This document shows, in pieces, positions 33,779 through 42,143 of a stretch of 64,000 bases of DNA. Within the stretch, counting starts at the first letter, position 1. The number at the start of each line of letters is the position of its first letter. A program made the position numbers and the translations under genes. The notes under the pieces are model-generated. The model saw nothing but the letters and a program-made list of their open reading frames with translations, was not told the DNA's origin and ran no database searches. This DNA comes from Parvibaculum sp963975745 (lineage in GTDB: Bacteria; Pseudomonadota; Alphaproteobacteria; Parvibaculales; Parvibaculaceae), in contig NZ_CAXBIB010000014.1 in assembly GCF_963975745.1 (NCBI RefSeq), positions 1 through 64,000 of the forward strand, read 5' to 3'.

Positions 33779-33977
33779 GCGCTGCGGCAAGCGGCGCTGC
33801 GAGTGGGTCCCGGGGACGAGCCCCGGGATGACATTGTTTTTTTGGCAGGCGCTGTGCCTTCGAGGCGGGTGAGCGTAGAAGTTCGGCGCATCATCGATCG
33901 CGCGTCATTTGCCGATAGCGGAGTCCCCCTCCCCGAAAAATTCTTCGAATTTTTCGACCCGCCCCCCAGGGGCGGGT
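33779..33977. repeat. Dispersed palindromes and twin hairpins flanking the accessory island
   Basis: The gap 33643-34042 has no gene. At 33779-33833 GCGCTGCGGCAAGCGGCGCT is followed by a CCCGGGG-ACGAG-CCCCGGG hairpin and GATGAC; a close copy lies at 39341-39384. At 33934-33956 CGAAAAATTC-TTC-GAATTTTTCG is followed directly by ACCCGCCCC-CCA-GGGGCGGGT at 33957-33977, two perfect hairpins back to back. Confidence 0.7.
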
Positions 33978-34042
33978 GGGAAGAGAGGGATTGGGCGGGC
34001 GCTGTGGTTTTGAGCGGGCGGCGCGCGGGTGCGTGTGCGACC

Positions 34043-34402
34043 TCAGAGCCCGAGTTCGGCGCGCTTCTTCCTGCTGAGGCCGGCGGCGACGAGGGCGTGG
34101 GAGGTTTTGAGGTATTGCTTCAGCTCGCGCTTGCCGAGGCCGGGTTCGTGGTTCTGGATCCATTTCATGCCGCGGGAAGCCAGATAGGGCGCGGGGCGGC
34201 AGCCCGGCGCGTCGCGCAGGATTTCCCAGGCGATGCCGGAGACCTTGAAGGTGATGCCGGGATGCGCGCCCCGCTGCCAGCCGCCGATCGCGAAGACCTT
34301 GCCGCCGACCTTCCAGACATGCGCGCCGCCCCATTGCACGACATGGGTGGTGGCGGGGAGATCCTCGCAGAAGGCGTTGAATTCGCGACAGGTCATGGGC
34401 AT
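34043..34402 (-). CDS. MmcQ/YjbR-family protein
   Basis: A 119-residue single-domain protein with the family pattern: MTCREFNAFCEDLPATTHVV, AHVWKVGGKVFAIGGW, ITFKVSGIAWEIL and a C-terminal LKQYLKTSHALVAAGLSRKKR. The fold is related to CyaY-like DNA-binding proteins, but function is not established. The start at 34402 matches the family; the frame stays open upstream without similarity. The first about 44 codons and upstream sequence are duplicated at 35192-35375, with a MORN-repeat gene between the copies. Confidence 0.85.
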   Translation of the reverse strand: MPMTCREFNAFCEDLPATTHVVQWGGAHVWKVGGKVFAIGGWQRGAHPGITFKVSGIAWEILRDAPGCRPAPYLASRGMKWIQNHEPGLGKRELKQYLKTSHALVAAGLSRKKRAELGL

Positions 34403-34618
34403 CAGGCGATGGTGGCGCATGTGCGCGCGGGGGCGCAAGGACTTCCGCGCGCGTTCTTTCCACCGGGTTGCCTGAAGGGCCGCCCTTGAAAAGAGGCAGG
34501 CGTTTGCGGGTTGCGTCGTCGCTTCGCTTCTCGCAATGTCGGTCCCGGGACGACACCGGGTCTCCGGGTTGGGAATCCGGCAACGGCTCACCTTGAAATG
34601 TGCCGAGGAGGCAAGGCG

Positions 34619-35191
34619 TTGAAAGCAACTGTCGCTGTTGTGATGCTCGTGTTGGCCGGGCTGATGATCACAAGGTATGTCGTCGAAGACCGCGACGGCC
34701 GTTCCGACAATCAAAGAACCCACACTTATGCAAACGGGGCCACCTATGCCGGCGAATGGCACGACGGCAAGCGCCATGGTCAGGGAACATACACATTCGC
34801 GAACGGGAACGTTTATGCCGGCGAGTGGCACGACGGCAAGCGCCATGGTCAGGGCGTTTTCACATTCGCGAATGGCGAGGAATATGTCGGCGAGTTCCGC
34901 GACAACAAGCGTCACGGTCAGGGAACCTACACATTCGCGGACGGACGCACATATGTCGGCGAATTCCGCGACAACGAAGCCCGGGGTTCAGGAACCCTCA
35001 CATTCGCGAATGGCGAGAAGTATTCCGGCGGGTTCCTCGACGGCAAGCGCCATGGTCAGGGCATGCAGATATTCCCGGATGGCACGCGGCGTGTCGGCGA
35101 GTGGCGCGACGGCGAATTCGAGAGCGGCACCGTCATTGTCTTCGAGACAGTCGACCCGTGGGGCGACGATGATCGGGGCGACGCCGACTAG
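34619..35191 (+). CDS. MORN-repeat protein with N-terminal membrane anchor
   Basis: About 190 residues. Residues 2-20 (KATVAVVMLVLAGLMITR) form a membrane anchor, followed by roughly six MORN units of 23 residues such as YAGEWHDGKRHGQGTYTFAN. Neighbouring units are nearly identical at DNA level (69-bp period; GGCACGACGGCAAGCGCCAT recurs), so the array is recently expanded. The end is acidic (WGDDDRGDAD). MORN repeats often bind membranes or act as scaffolds; some occur with kinases or exported effectors. Start TTG at 34619 has GAGGAGG seven bases upstream; an ATG at 34598 is an alternative. The stop abuts a truncated YjbR copy. Confidence 0.82.
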   Translation: MKATVAVVMLVLAGLMITRYVVEDRDGRSDNQRTHTYANGATYAGEWHDGKRHGQGTYTFANGNVYAGEWHDGKRHGQGVFTFANGEEYVGEFRDNKRHGQGTYTFADGRTYVGEFRDNEARGSGTLTFANGEKYSGGFLDGKRHGQGMQIFPDGTRRVGEWRDGEFESGTVIVFETVDPWGDDDRGDAD

Positions 35192-35323
35192 ACGCTGCCA
35201 GCCGCCGATCGCGAAGACCTTGCCGCCCACCTTCCAGACATGCGCGCCGCCCCATTGCACGACATAGGTGGTGGCGGGCAGGCTGGCGCAGAAGGCGTTG
35301 AATTCGCGGTAGGTCATGGGCAT
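35192..35323 (-). pseudogene. Truncated duplicate of the MmcQ/YjbR gene (N-terminal 44 codons)
   Basis: The minus strand from 35323 encodes MPMTYREFNAFCASLPATTY and continues to AIGGWQR, matching residues 1-44 of the gene at 34402 with few changes. Homology then ends abruptly at about 35193, two bases from the MORN stop codon. Upstream sequence (to about 35375) is also similar between copies. The 3' two thirds are missing, so it is not functional. Confidence 0.85.
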
Positions 35324-35439
35324 CAGGCGATGGTGGCGGTGCGGGGGAGGACGCGCAAGGGGTTTGTGGGGGTATGAACGAGGGGGGTTTTTTCAATTGT
35401 CGAGTTGGCGCGGGTGCCGCGTTTTTCACAACCCACAGT

Positions 35440-35728
35440 CGTCATGGCCCGATTTATTCGGGCCATCCACGTCTTGGCGTCATTCAAAAGAGGAAGAAAG
35501 ACGTGGATGACCCGGACAAGCCGGGTCATGACGGTTTTAGGTTGAGGGGTGGGGAGAGAGCGTTGCGCCTGCGTTTGACGCGCCGCCCATGGATCCCGGC
35601 TTTCGCCGGGATGACATTTTTATTTTGGGCGGGTGCCGCGTGCAACGCTTCAGGCGGATGAAGAGTCCTTGCGAAGAGAGACGGCGCTTGCGCGCCTTCT
35701 GGATGCCCGGATCAAGTCCGGGCATGAC
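35440..35728. repeat. Cluster of CCGG-type dispersed palindromic repeats
   Basis: The stretch 35324-35777 has no gene. A composite element at 35440-35533 has two outward-facing hairpin units, CGTCATGGCCCG...CATCCACGTC and GACGTGGATGACCCGG...CCGGGTCATGACG. Further units occur at about 35587-35611 (CCCGGC-TTTC-GCCGGG then ATGAC) and 35703-35728 (GCCCGGA-TCAAG-TCCGGGC then ATGAC). They share the TGGAT..CCGG..CCGG.ATGAC layout of mobile intergenic palindromes in alphaproteobacteria. Confidence 0.75.
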
Positions 35729-35777
35729 GATGTTGGGGGGTTGTGGGGCCGGGCGGGAGTGCTCCGTGGACGGAGCA

Positions 35778-38700
35778 TTACCACGTATCGATGAAGCCCC
35801 TGCCCTTGCGCTCGCGCAGGGGGCCGGCGGATTTGAGGCCGCGCATGATCCAGCTTCGCGTGTCCTTGGGGTCGATGACGGCGTCGATTTCGAGGAAGGA
35901 GGCCATGTTGATGGCCTTGCCGTTTTCGTAGTACCTCGCGACCATTTTCTGGAAGAAGGCTTCGCGCTCGTCCAGATCCTCGATCGCTTCCATTTCGCGG
36001 CGGTAGCCCAGCCGCACCGCGCCTTCGAGGCCCATGCCGCCGAATTCGCCGGTCGGCCAGGAGACGATGAAGAAGGGGGCGTGGAAGCTTCCCGCCGCCA
36101 TGCCCTGGGCGCCGAGGCCGTAGCCCTTGCGCAGGACCACCGTGAAGCAGGGCACGCGCAAGGCGGCGCCGGTGACGAACATGCGGGAGACATGGCGCAC
36201 CTGCGCGCGCTGCTCGATCTCGGGGCCGACCATGAAGCCGGGCGTGTCGCAGAGCGAGAGCAGCGGCAGACCGAAAGCGTCGCAGAGCTGCATGAAGCGG
36301 GCGGCCTTGTCGCCGGCTTCGGCGTCGATGGCGCCGCCCAGATGCATCGGGTTGTTGGCGATCAGGCCCATCGGCCTTCCCTCGATGCGGACGAGGCAAG
36401 TGAGAATGCCGATGCCGAATTTGGGGCGCAGTTCCAGCACCGTGCCCTTGTCGGCCAGGGCGTGGATCACGGTGCGAATGTCATAGGCGCGCAGGCGGTT
36501 TTCGGGGATCAGGCGGCGGAGGTCGCGCTGGTCGGCGGCCTCCCAGCGCGGCAGGGACCCTTGAAAATAGGAGAGATACTGCTTCGCGGCCGCGACGGCT
36601 TCGGCCTCGTCCGCGACCTCGATATCGACGACGCCATTGGCCGTCTGCACGTCGATCGGGCCGATGTCTTCGGGCGCATAGACGCCCAATCCCCCGCCCT
36701 CGATCATGGCCGGGCCGCCCATGCCGATGTTTGAGTCCTTCGTCGCGATGATGACGTCGGAGCAGCCGACCAAAGCCGCATTGCCGGCAAAGCAGCGGCC
36801 GGAGACGACGCTGATGAGCGGCACCTCGCCCGAGAGCCTGGCGAACTTGACGAAGCTCGGCGTGTCGAGGCCGGCGACGCCGGCGGTATCGGTGTCGCCG
36901 GGGCGGCCGCCGCCGCCTTCGCCGAAGAGGACCAGCGGCAGGCGCCAGTCCTCGGCGATGGTCAGCATACGGTCCTTTTTCTTGTGGTTCATCGCCCCTT
37001 GTGTGCCGGCGAACACGGTAAAGTCATAGGCCAGCACCATGGTGCGGGCCTTGTCCTCATCGAAGTCGCGCCCATTGACCGAACCCACGCCGGCGATCAT
37101 GCCGTCGGCCGGGCTCATCTTTATCAGTTCGTCCATCGGGCGACGGCGGCGCTGGGCGGCCAGCGCCAGGGCGCCATATTCGACGAAGCTGCCTTCATCG
37201 ACCAGGTCGGCGATGTTCTCGCGCGCCGTGCGCTGGTTGCGCTTGCGGCGGCGGGCGACCGCTTCCGGCCGGCCCTCGTCGAGGCCGATGCGGTGGCGCT
37301 CGATCACCTCGGCGAGGTCGGGGCGGATATGGTCGGGGTCGATTTCGGCCTCGGCCTCGCGCGCCTGCGATGCGGCATCCGCCGACGGCTCGATGAAGAG
37401 GAGCGGCTCGGCCTCGAAGAGATTGTCGCCGGGTTTCGCGGCAAGCTTGCGGACATAGCCGCCGACAGGCGCCGTCAGCACATGTTCCATCTTCATCGCT
37501 TCGAGCACGGCCAGTTGCTGGCCTTCGGCGACCAGCGCGCCTTCGGCGACGTCGATCGAGACGACGCGGCCCTGCATCGGCGCGGCGACGGCCTCCGTCC
37601 CCGCCGGGGCATCGACTGCCTTCGCGGCTGCGGGGGCGGCGGCGGTGACGGCCCCGTGGAAGAGTTGCCGGTGGCTGCCGTCATGCGGGCGGGCGAGGTC
37701 GGCGGCGTGGCGCTCGACGAATCCGGTGTCGACATCGTTGGTGACGAATTCGGGGCGCTTCAAGAGGTTCCGGTGGAAGGCGATGTTGGTGGCGACACCT
37801 TCGAGGCGGAATTCGCAAAGCGCGCGATAGGCCCGCGCGGCGGCATCGGCGTAATCGGGCGATGGCGAATGGGCGATCAGTTTCGCCAGCAGCGAATCGT
37901 AGTTGGGGCTGGTGCGGTAGCCGGCATAGCCGAAACTGTCGATGCGGATGCCGGGGCCGGACGGCGGCTCGAAGGCGGTGATGGTGCCGCCGGCCGGCTT
38001 CGCTGCGCCATCGGCGGTCATGGTTTCCATGTTGATGCGCAGTTCGATCGCGTGGCCGCGCGGGGCCGGAATGTCGGCCTGGCGGAGGCCGAGGCCTGCC
38101 AGCGTCGCGCCGGCGGCCAGGCGCAATTGCGTCTTCACCAGATCGATGCCGGTCACTTCCTCCGTCACCGTGTGTTCGACCTGGAGGCGCGGATTGGCCT
38201 CCATGAAGGCGAAGGTTCCGGCGCCTTCGGCTGAAGCGTCGAGCAGGAATTCGAAGGTGCCGAGGCTCTTGTAGTTCGCCGCTTCGGCGAGGCGGAGGGC
38301 GGCGGCGCAAAGCGCCGCGCGCGTGGCGCTGTCGAGGGTCGGCGAAGGCGCGATCTCGACAAGCTTCTGGTTGCGGCGCTGCAGGCTGCATTCGCGTTCG
38401 CCGAGATGCGTGACGTGGGTGCCGTCGCCGACGATCTGGATCTCGATATGGCGGGCCCGGCGCAGCAGGCGCTCGACATAGACATCGCCGCGGCCGAAAG
38501 CGGCGGCCGCTTCCGACTGGCAGCGGGCGAAGGCATCGGCGATCTCGGCGGCATCGGTCACCGCGCGCATGCCGCGGCCGCCGCCGCCGGCCACCGCCTT
38601 GATCATCATCGCGGCATCCTTGCCCAGCGAGGCGAAGAAGGCTTGCGCCTCTTCAAGGCTGGTCGGGCCGTTGGTGCCGGGGAGCAAAGGCACGCCGCAG

Positions 38701-39074
38701 CGTTCGGCCAGCGCGCGGGCGGCGGGTTTGTCGCCGAAAAGGTCGAGCATTTCGGGCGTCGGGCCGACAAAGGTGATGCCGGCCGCGGCGCAGGCGCGGG
38801 CGAAGCCGGCATTCTCCGACAGGAAGCCATAGCCCGGATGCAGCGCGTCGCATTGGGTGGCTTTCGCCAGCGCAATGATGGCCGGCCCGTCGAGATAGGC
38901 GGCCGCGCCGGCGCCTTTCAGCGGGTGGGCCTCGTCGGTGGCTTTCACATGCAGCGAGGCGGCGTCGTCCTCGGCGAAGATCGCGACCGTCTCGAGGCCG
39001 AGTTCGGCGGCGGCGCGGGCGATGCGGATGGCGATCTCGCCGCGATTGGCGATCAGCAGTTTGCGGATGCTCAT
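35778..39074 (-). CDS. Fused biotin-dependent acyl-CoA carboxylase (biotin carboxylase - BCCP - carboxyltransferase)
   Basis: A 1098-residue single-chain carboxylase. The biotin carboxylase domain starts MSIRKLLIANRGEIAIRIAR and contains HPGYGFLSENAGFA, the ATP-grasp AVAGGGGRGMRAV and FMEANPRLQVEHTVTEE. The biotinyl domain near residues 520-580 has the lysine in LEAMKMEHVL. The rest is a carboxyltransferase with GQ/GG-rich segments (FAGTQGAMNHKKKDRML, GMGGPAMIEGGGLG). It carboxylates an acyl-CoA using ATP and bicarbonate; propionyl-, geranyl- or another CoA ester cannot be decided. Most bacteria split these domains between two genes. It depends on biotin, made by the locus at 49.8-55.1 kb. 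The start at 39074 lacks a strong ribosome-binding site. Confidence 0.9.
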   Translation of the reverse strand: MSIRKLLIANRGEIAIRIARAAAELGLETVAIFAEDDAASLHVKATDEAHPLKGAGAAAYLDGPAIIALAKATQCDALHPGYGFLSENAGFARACAAAGITFVGPTPEMLDLFGDKPAARALAERCGVPLLPGTNGPTSLEEAQAFFASLGKDAAMMIKAVAGGGGRGMRAVTDAAEIADAFARCQSEAAAAFGRGDVYVERLLRRARHIEIQIVGDGTHVTHLGERECSLQRRNQKLVEIAPSPTLDSATRAALCAAALRLAEAANYKSLGTFEFLLDASAEGAGTFAFMEANPRLQVEHTVTEEVTGIDLVKTQLRLAAGATLAGLGLRQADIPAPRGHAIELRINMETMTADGAAKPAGGTITAFEPPSGPGIRIDSFGYAGYRTSPNYDSLLAKLIAHSPSPDYADAAARAYRALCEFRLEGVATNIAFHRNLLKRPEFVTNDVDTGFVERHAADLARPHDGSHRQLFHGAVTAAAPAAAKAVDAPAGTEAVAAPMQGRVVSIDVAEGALVAEGQQLAVLEAMKMEHVLTAPVGGYVRKLAAKPGDNLFEAEPLLFIEPSADAASQAREAEAEIDPDHIRPDLAEVIERHRIGLDEGRPEAVARRRKRNQRTARENIADLVDEGSFVEYGALALAAQRRRRPMDELIKMSPADGMIAGVGSVNGRDFDEDKARTMVLAYDFTVFAGTQGAMNHKKKDRMLTIAEDWRLPLVLFGEGGGGRPGDTDTAGVAGLDTPSFVKFARLSGEVPLISVVSGRCFAGNAALVGCSDVIIATKDSNIGMGGPAMIEGGGLGVYAPEDIGPIDVQTANGVVDIEVADEAEAVAAAKQYLSYFQGSLPRWEAADQRDLRRLIPENRLRAYDIRTVIHALADKGTVLELRPKFGIGILTCLVRIEGRPMGLIANNPMHLGGAIDAEAGDKAARFMQLCDAFGLPLLSLCDTPGFMVGPEIEQRAQVRHVSRMFVTGAALRVPCFTVVLRKGYGLGAQGMAAGSFHAPFFIVSWPTGEFGGMGLEGAVRLGYRREMEAIEDLDEREAFFQKMVARYYENGKAINMASFLEIDAVIDPKDTRSWIMRGLKSAGPLRERKGRGFIDTW

Positions 39075-39247
39075 GCGGCAGCCGCCGCGACGTGGTGTTG
39101 CGTCATTTGTCTCTTCCCCGATTTCAATGGCCCGCAAGATAGGGGCGGGGGTCGCGGGGGGTCAAATGGGGTTCCCACCCTCCCCCTGAGGCCCTGCGAG
39201 ATTCATACAAATCGTCAGGCGGCCTTCCACGCTCACCCAAAATCCGA

Positions 39248-39384
39248 GTGTCACCCCGGCGAAAGCCGGGGCCCATTGGTTCCCTCAGCAAGGGCGACGA
39301 CGTGCGGCGCCGGCGCCAACCAGCCAATTGAGCGCTGCGGCAAGAGGCGCTGCGAGTGGGCCCCGGCTTTCGCCGGGGTGACAC
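39248..39384. repeat. 28-bp perfect inverted repeat with 81-bp spacer
   Basis: In the 502-bp gap 39075-39576, arms at 39248-39275 and 39357-39384 are perfect reverse complements. Each arm itself contains a CCCCGGC-GAAA-GCCGGGG hairpin followed by GTGACAC on its outer side. The inner flank GCGCTGCGGCAAGAGGCGCT repeats sequence seen at 33779. This is another member of the dispersed palindrome family. Confidence 0.8.
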
Positions 39385-39458
39385 CCTTGTTTTTGGCAAC
39401 GACCGACCACGCTTTTCGCCCCTCCCTTTCCCCTCACCTGCGGCAATTATGCAACTGG

Positions 39459-39479
39459 AAATGCGAGTCACTTGCATTT
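39459..39479. promoter_or_regulatory. Fur-like palindrome upstream of the TonB receptor
   Basis: AAATGCGAGT-C-ACTTGCATTT is a 21-bp palindrome with one mismatched pair, preceded by a further TGCAACT half-site. It lies 97 bp upstream of the receptor start. TGC-rich palindromes of this type are known Fur/Mur sites in alphaproteobacteria; the regulator assignment is inferred. Confidence 0.5.
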
Positions 39480-39576
39480 ACAGGCGGCGATGAAATTTGT
39501 ATGACAGCGTTTGATAGTCATTCGCAGTAACGGCGCCGGGGCAATGCCGGGGCCGGACGTCTCAAGGGGAAAACAG

Positions 39577-41868
39577 ATGCGTTCACGGATTTCAACCGCC
39601 GCCCGGCTGATGCGCGGCTGCAGCGGGCTGGCGCTCGCCACCGCGCTGATGGCGGCGCCCGCCCTCGCCCAGGAACCCGCCGCCGAAACGGCGCCGGCCG
39701 CAGAGGGCGCCGAGGCGGGCAAGGTTCACATCCTGAAGGGACTGCTCGTCACCAGCACGGCGGCCGAGACCGCCAATATCGGCGGCGCGGTCACCTTCAT
39801 CGACCAGGAAGAACTCGAAAAGTTCTCCTATACCGACGTCAACCGGGTGCTGCGCGCGGTGCCGGGGGTGCAGCTGCAGGAAGAGGACGGCCAGGGACTG
39901 CGGCCCAATATCGGCATTCGCGGCTCGGGCAGCGACCGCAATGCCAAGATCGTGGTGATGGAAGACGGCGTGCTGATGGCGCCGGCACCCTATGCGGCGC
40001 CGGCGGCCTATTACTTCCCGTCGATGGGGCGGATGGAAGCGGTCGAGGTCACCAAGGGGGCGGCGGCGATCAAATACGGGCCGTCGACGGTGGGCGGCGC
40101 GATCAACCTGTTCTCGAGCGCGATCCCCGAACGCGACGGCGGCGGGTTGTCGGGGCGGCTGAAGGCGATCGGCGGCCAGGACGGGACGCTGCGCGTGCAT
40201 GGGGCGGGCGGCGGCTGGGCGGCGCTCAACGAGGCCTGGGATGTCGGCGTGCTGCTCGAGACGCTGCAGAACCGCAGCGACGGCTTCAAGACCATCGATG
40301 GCGGCGGCGATGCCGGTTTCCGGCAGCAGGATTATGTCGGCAAGCTCGGTTTCCGCAGCACGGCCGGATCGGGCCTGCGGCAGAGCCTCGAATTCAAGCT
40401 GCAATATTCCGACGAGACCTCCAACGAGACCTATCTCGGGTTGACGCCGGCCGATTTCGCGGCCAATCCCTATCGCCGCTATGCGGCCAGCCGGCTCGAC
40501 GAGATGAATGTCGATCACACGACCGTGCAGGCGACGCATCGCGCCGAATTCAGCAACGAGACCCAGCTGACGACGACCGCCTATTACACCGAGACGGCGC
40601 GGGCCTGGTACAAGATCAACGATGTGCGGCTGACCGGCGCGCCCGGCTGGACCAGCATTTCCGACGCGGTCGGCAATCCGGCCAATGCGGCCGAACTCGC
40701 CGTGCTGCGCGGCGCGGCCGGCGAGATCCGCGTGCGCAACAACAACCGCGAATATTACACAGCCGGCATCCAGTCGGTGCTGGGCACGACCTTCCTGACC
40801 GGCGAGGTGGCGCATTTCGTCGAAGTGTCGGCGCGCTATCACCAGGACGAGGAAGACCGCTTCCAGAACGACGACATCTACACGATGGCCGGCGGCCAGC
40901 TGACCTTGTCGGCGGCCGGCGCGCCGGGCAGCCAGGCCAATCGCGTCGGCGACGCCAAGGCCTGGGCCTTTTTCGTGCGCGACACGATCGACTGGGGCCG
41001 GCTCACCGTGGTGCCGGGGCTGCGCTACGAAACGATCAAGCTCAGGCGCACCGATTATGCGCTCAACGATCCGGGCCGGACGGCGCCGACCGCGGTCAGC
41101 GAAAACTCGGTCGATGTGCTGATCCCCGGCATCAGCGCCACCTATAATCTCAGCGATGAATGGCAGCTGCTGGGCGGCGTGCATCGCGGCTTCGCGGCGC
41201 CCGGGCCCGGCTCGACGTCGGATGCCGAGAAGTCGGTCAATTACGAAGCGGGCTTTCGCTATGGCGCCGGCAAGCTTTCGTTCGAGGCGATCGGCTTCTT
41301 CAACGACTATTCGAACCTGCTCGGTACCTGCACCGCCTCGACCGGCGGCGGCTGCGTCATCGGCACGCAGTTCGATGGCGGCGAAGTGGAGGTCAAGGGG
41401 CTCGAAGTGGCGGCGGGCTATGACGCCGGCGCGCTTCTGGGGCTCGGGCTCGGCGTGCCGCTGTCGGCCGCCTATACCTATATCGAGAGCGAGTTCCAGA
41501 CCAGCTTCGCCAGCGGCTTCGGCCCCTGGGGGACGGTGACGGCGGGCGACGAACTGCCCTATGTGCCGGAACACCAGCTCACCGTCTCGGCCGGGCTCGA
41601 GGGCGGCAACTGGCGCGGCAACCTGCTGGTCTCCTATGTCGACGCGACGCGGTCGGTGGCCGGCACCGGCGCGATCCCGGCCAACCAGCTGATCAACGAG
41701 CGGGTCGTGCTCGACCTTTCGGCCGAATACGACATCGCGCCCGGCGTGACGCTGATCGGCGTGGTCGAGAACCTGACCGACGAAGTCTACAACGTCTCCT
41801 TCGACCCGGCCGGCGCCCGGCCCGGCAAGCCCAGGACGGTGCTGGGCGGGGTCAAGTTCAGCTTCTGA
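39577..41868 (+). CDS. TonB-dependent outer-membrane receptor (FecA-like)
   Basis: A 763-residue precursor with a signal peptide ending near ALAQEPAAE (residues 1-32). The plug domain contains VTFIDQEELEKFSYTDVNRVL, RAVPGVQLQEEDG and RPNIGIRGSGSDRNAKIVVM, typical of ferric-citrate/siderophore receptors. The remaining 550 residues are a 22-strand barrel ending in GKPRTVLGGVKFSF with terminal phenylalanine, the outer-membrane insertion signal. Cysteines in LGTCTASTGGGCVIG lie in an extracellular loop. It imports a ferric chelate using TonB energy. AAGGGGA precedes the ATG. No cognate permease genes are adjacent. A Fur-like palindrome lies upstream and a terminator at 41898. Confidence 0.92.
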   Translation: MRSRISTAARLMRGCSGLALATALMAAPALAQEPAAETAPAAEGAEAGKVHILKGLLVTSTAAETANIGGAVTFIDQEELEKFSYTDVNRVLRAVPGVQLQEEDGQGLRPNIGIRGSGSDRNAKIVVMEDGVLMAPAPYAAPAAYYFPSMGRMEAVEVTKGAAAIKYGPSTVGGAINLFSSAIPERDGGGLSGRLKAIGGQDGTLRVHGAGGGWAALNEAWDVGVLLETLQNRSDGFKTIDGGGDAGFRQQDYVGKLGFRSTAGSGLRQSLEFKLQYSDETSNETYLGLTPADFAANPYRRYAASRLDEMNVDHTTVQATHRAEFSNETQLTTTAYYTETARAWYKINDVRLTGAPGWTSISDAVGNPANAAELAVLRGAAGEIRVRNNNREYYTAGIQSVLGTTFLTGEVAHFVEVSARYHQDEEDRFQNDDIYTMAGGQLTLSAAGAPGSQANRVGDAKAWAFFVRDTIDWGRLTVVPGLRYETIKLRRTDYALNDPGRTAPTAVSENSVDVLIPGISATYNLSDEWQLLGGVHRGFAAPGPGSTSDAEKSVNYEAGFRYGAGKLSFEAIGFFNDYSNLLGTCTASTGGGCVIGTQFDGGEVEVKGLEVAAGYDAGALLGLGLGVPLSAAYTYIESEFQTSFASGFGPWGTVTAGDELPYVPEHQLTVSAGLEGGNWRGNLLVSYVDATRSVAGTGAIPANQLINERVVLDLSAEYDIAPGVTLIGVVENLTDEVYNVSFDPAGARPGKPRTVLGGVKFSF

Positions 41869-41897
41869 CGGCGCTTCCCGCCTCTCCCCGTCCCCCC

Positions 41898-41930
41898 GGG
41901 GCGGCCCTGCCACAGCGGGGCCGCCCCGTT
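41898..41930 (+). terminator. Intrinsic terminator of the TonB receptor gene
   Basis: A 10-bp perfect stem GGGGCGGCCC / GGGCCGCCCC with a 10-nt loop, followed by a short GTTTC. The T-run is weak. Confidence 0.6.
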
Positions 41931-41932
41931 TC

Positions 41933-42022
41933 ATGTCAAGTCCTTGTCACAAAAGCGAAAAACGGCCCGGCGCGGCAGCGATGCATTCCGGCCACAGGGC
42001 CGGGCTGTCATATCACTGTCAC
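41933..42022 (+). promoter_or_regulatory. Pho boxes upstream of the porin gene
   Basis: CTGTCAT-ATCA-CTGTCAC at 42005-42022 is a full PhoB site (two 7-bp repeats at 11-bp spacing). A degenerate pair ATGTCAA-GTCC-TTGTCAC lies at 41933-41950, and a single CTGTCAC at 42038-42044. The main site is 122 bp upstream of the porin start. Confidence 0.85.
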
Positions 42023-42143
42023 AAAAGCGCAGCCCAACTGTCACATAGCTCTGTTACTTGCGGAGGCCATGGGGGTGTTCGCGGCGTCTGTCGCGGCTGC
42101 CGATCCTGCAACAGAAGCTCATCCACAGAAACGGAGACGTCAC

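Noticed and set aside
39592..41934. 780-codon minus-strand frame
   Set aside because: Antisense to the TonB receptor, which has signal peptide, plug and C-terminal phenylalanine.
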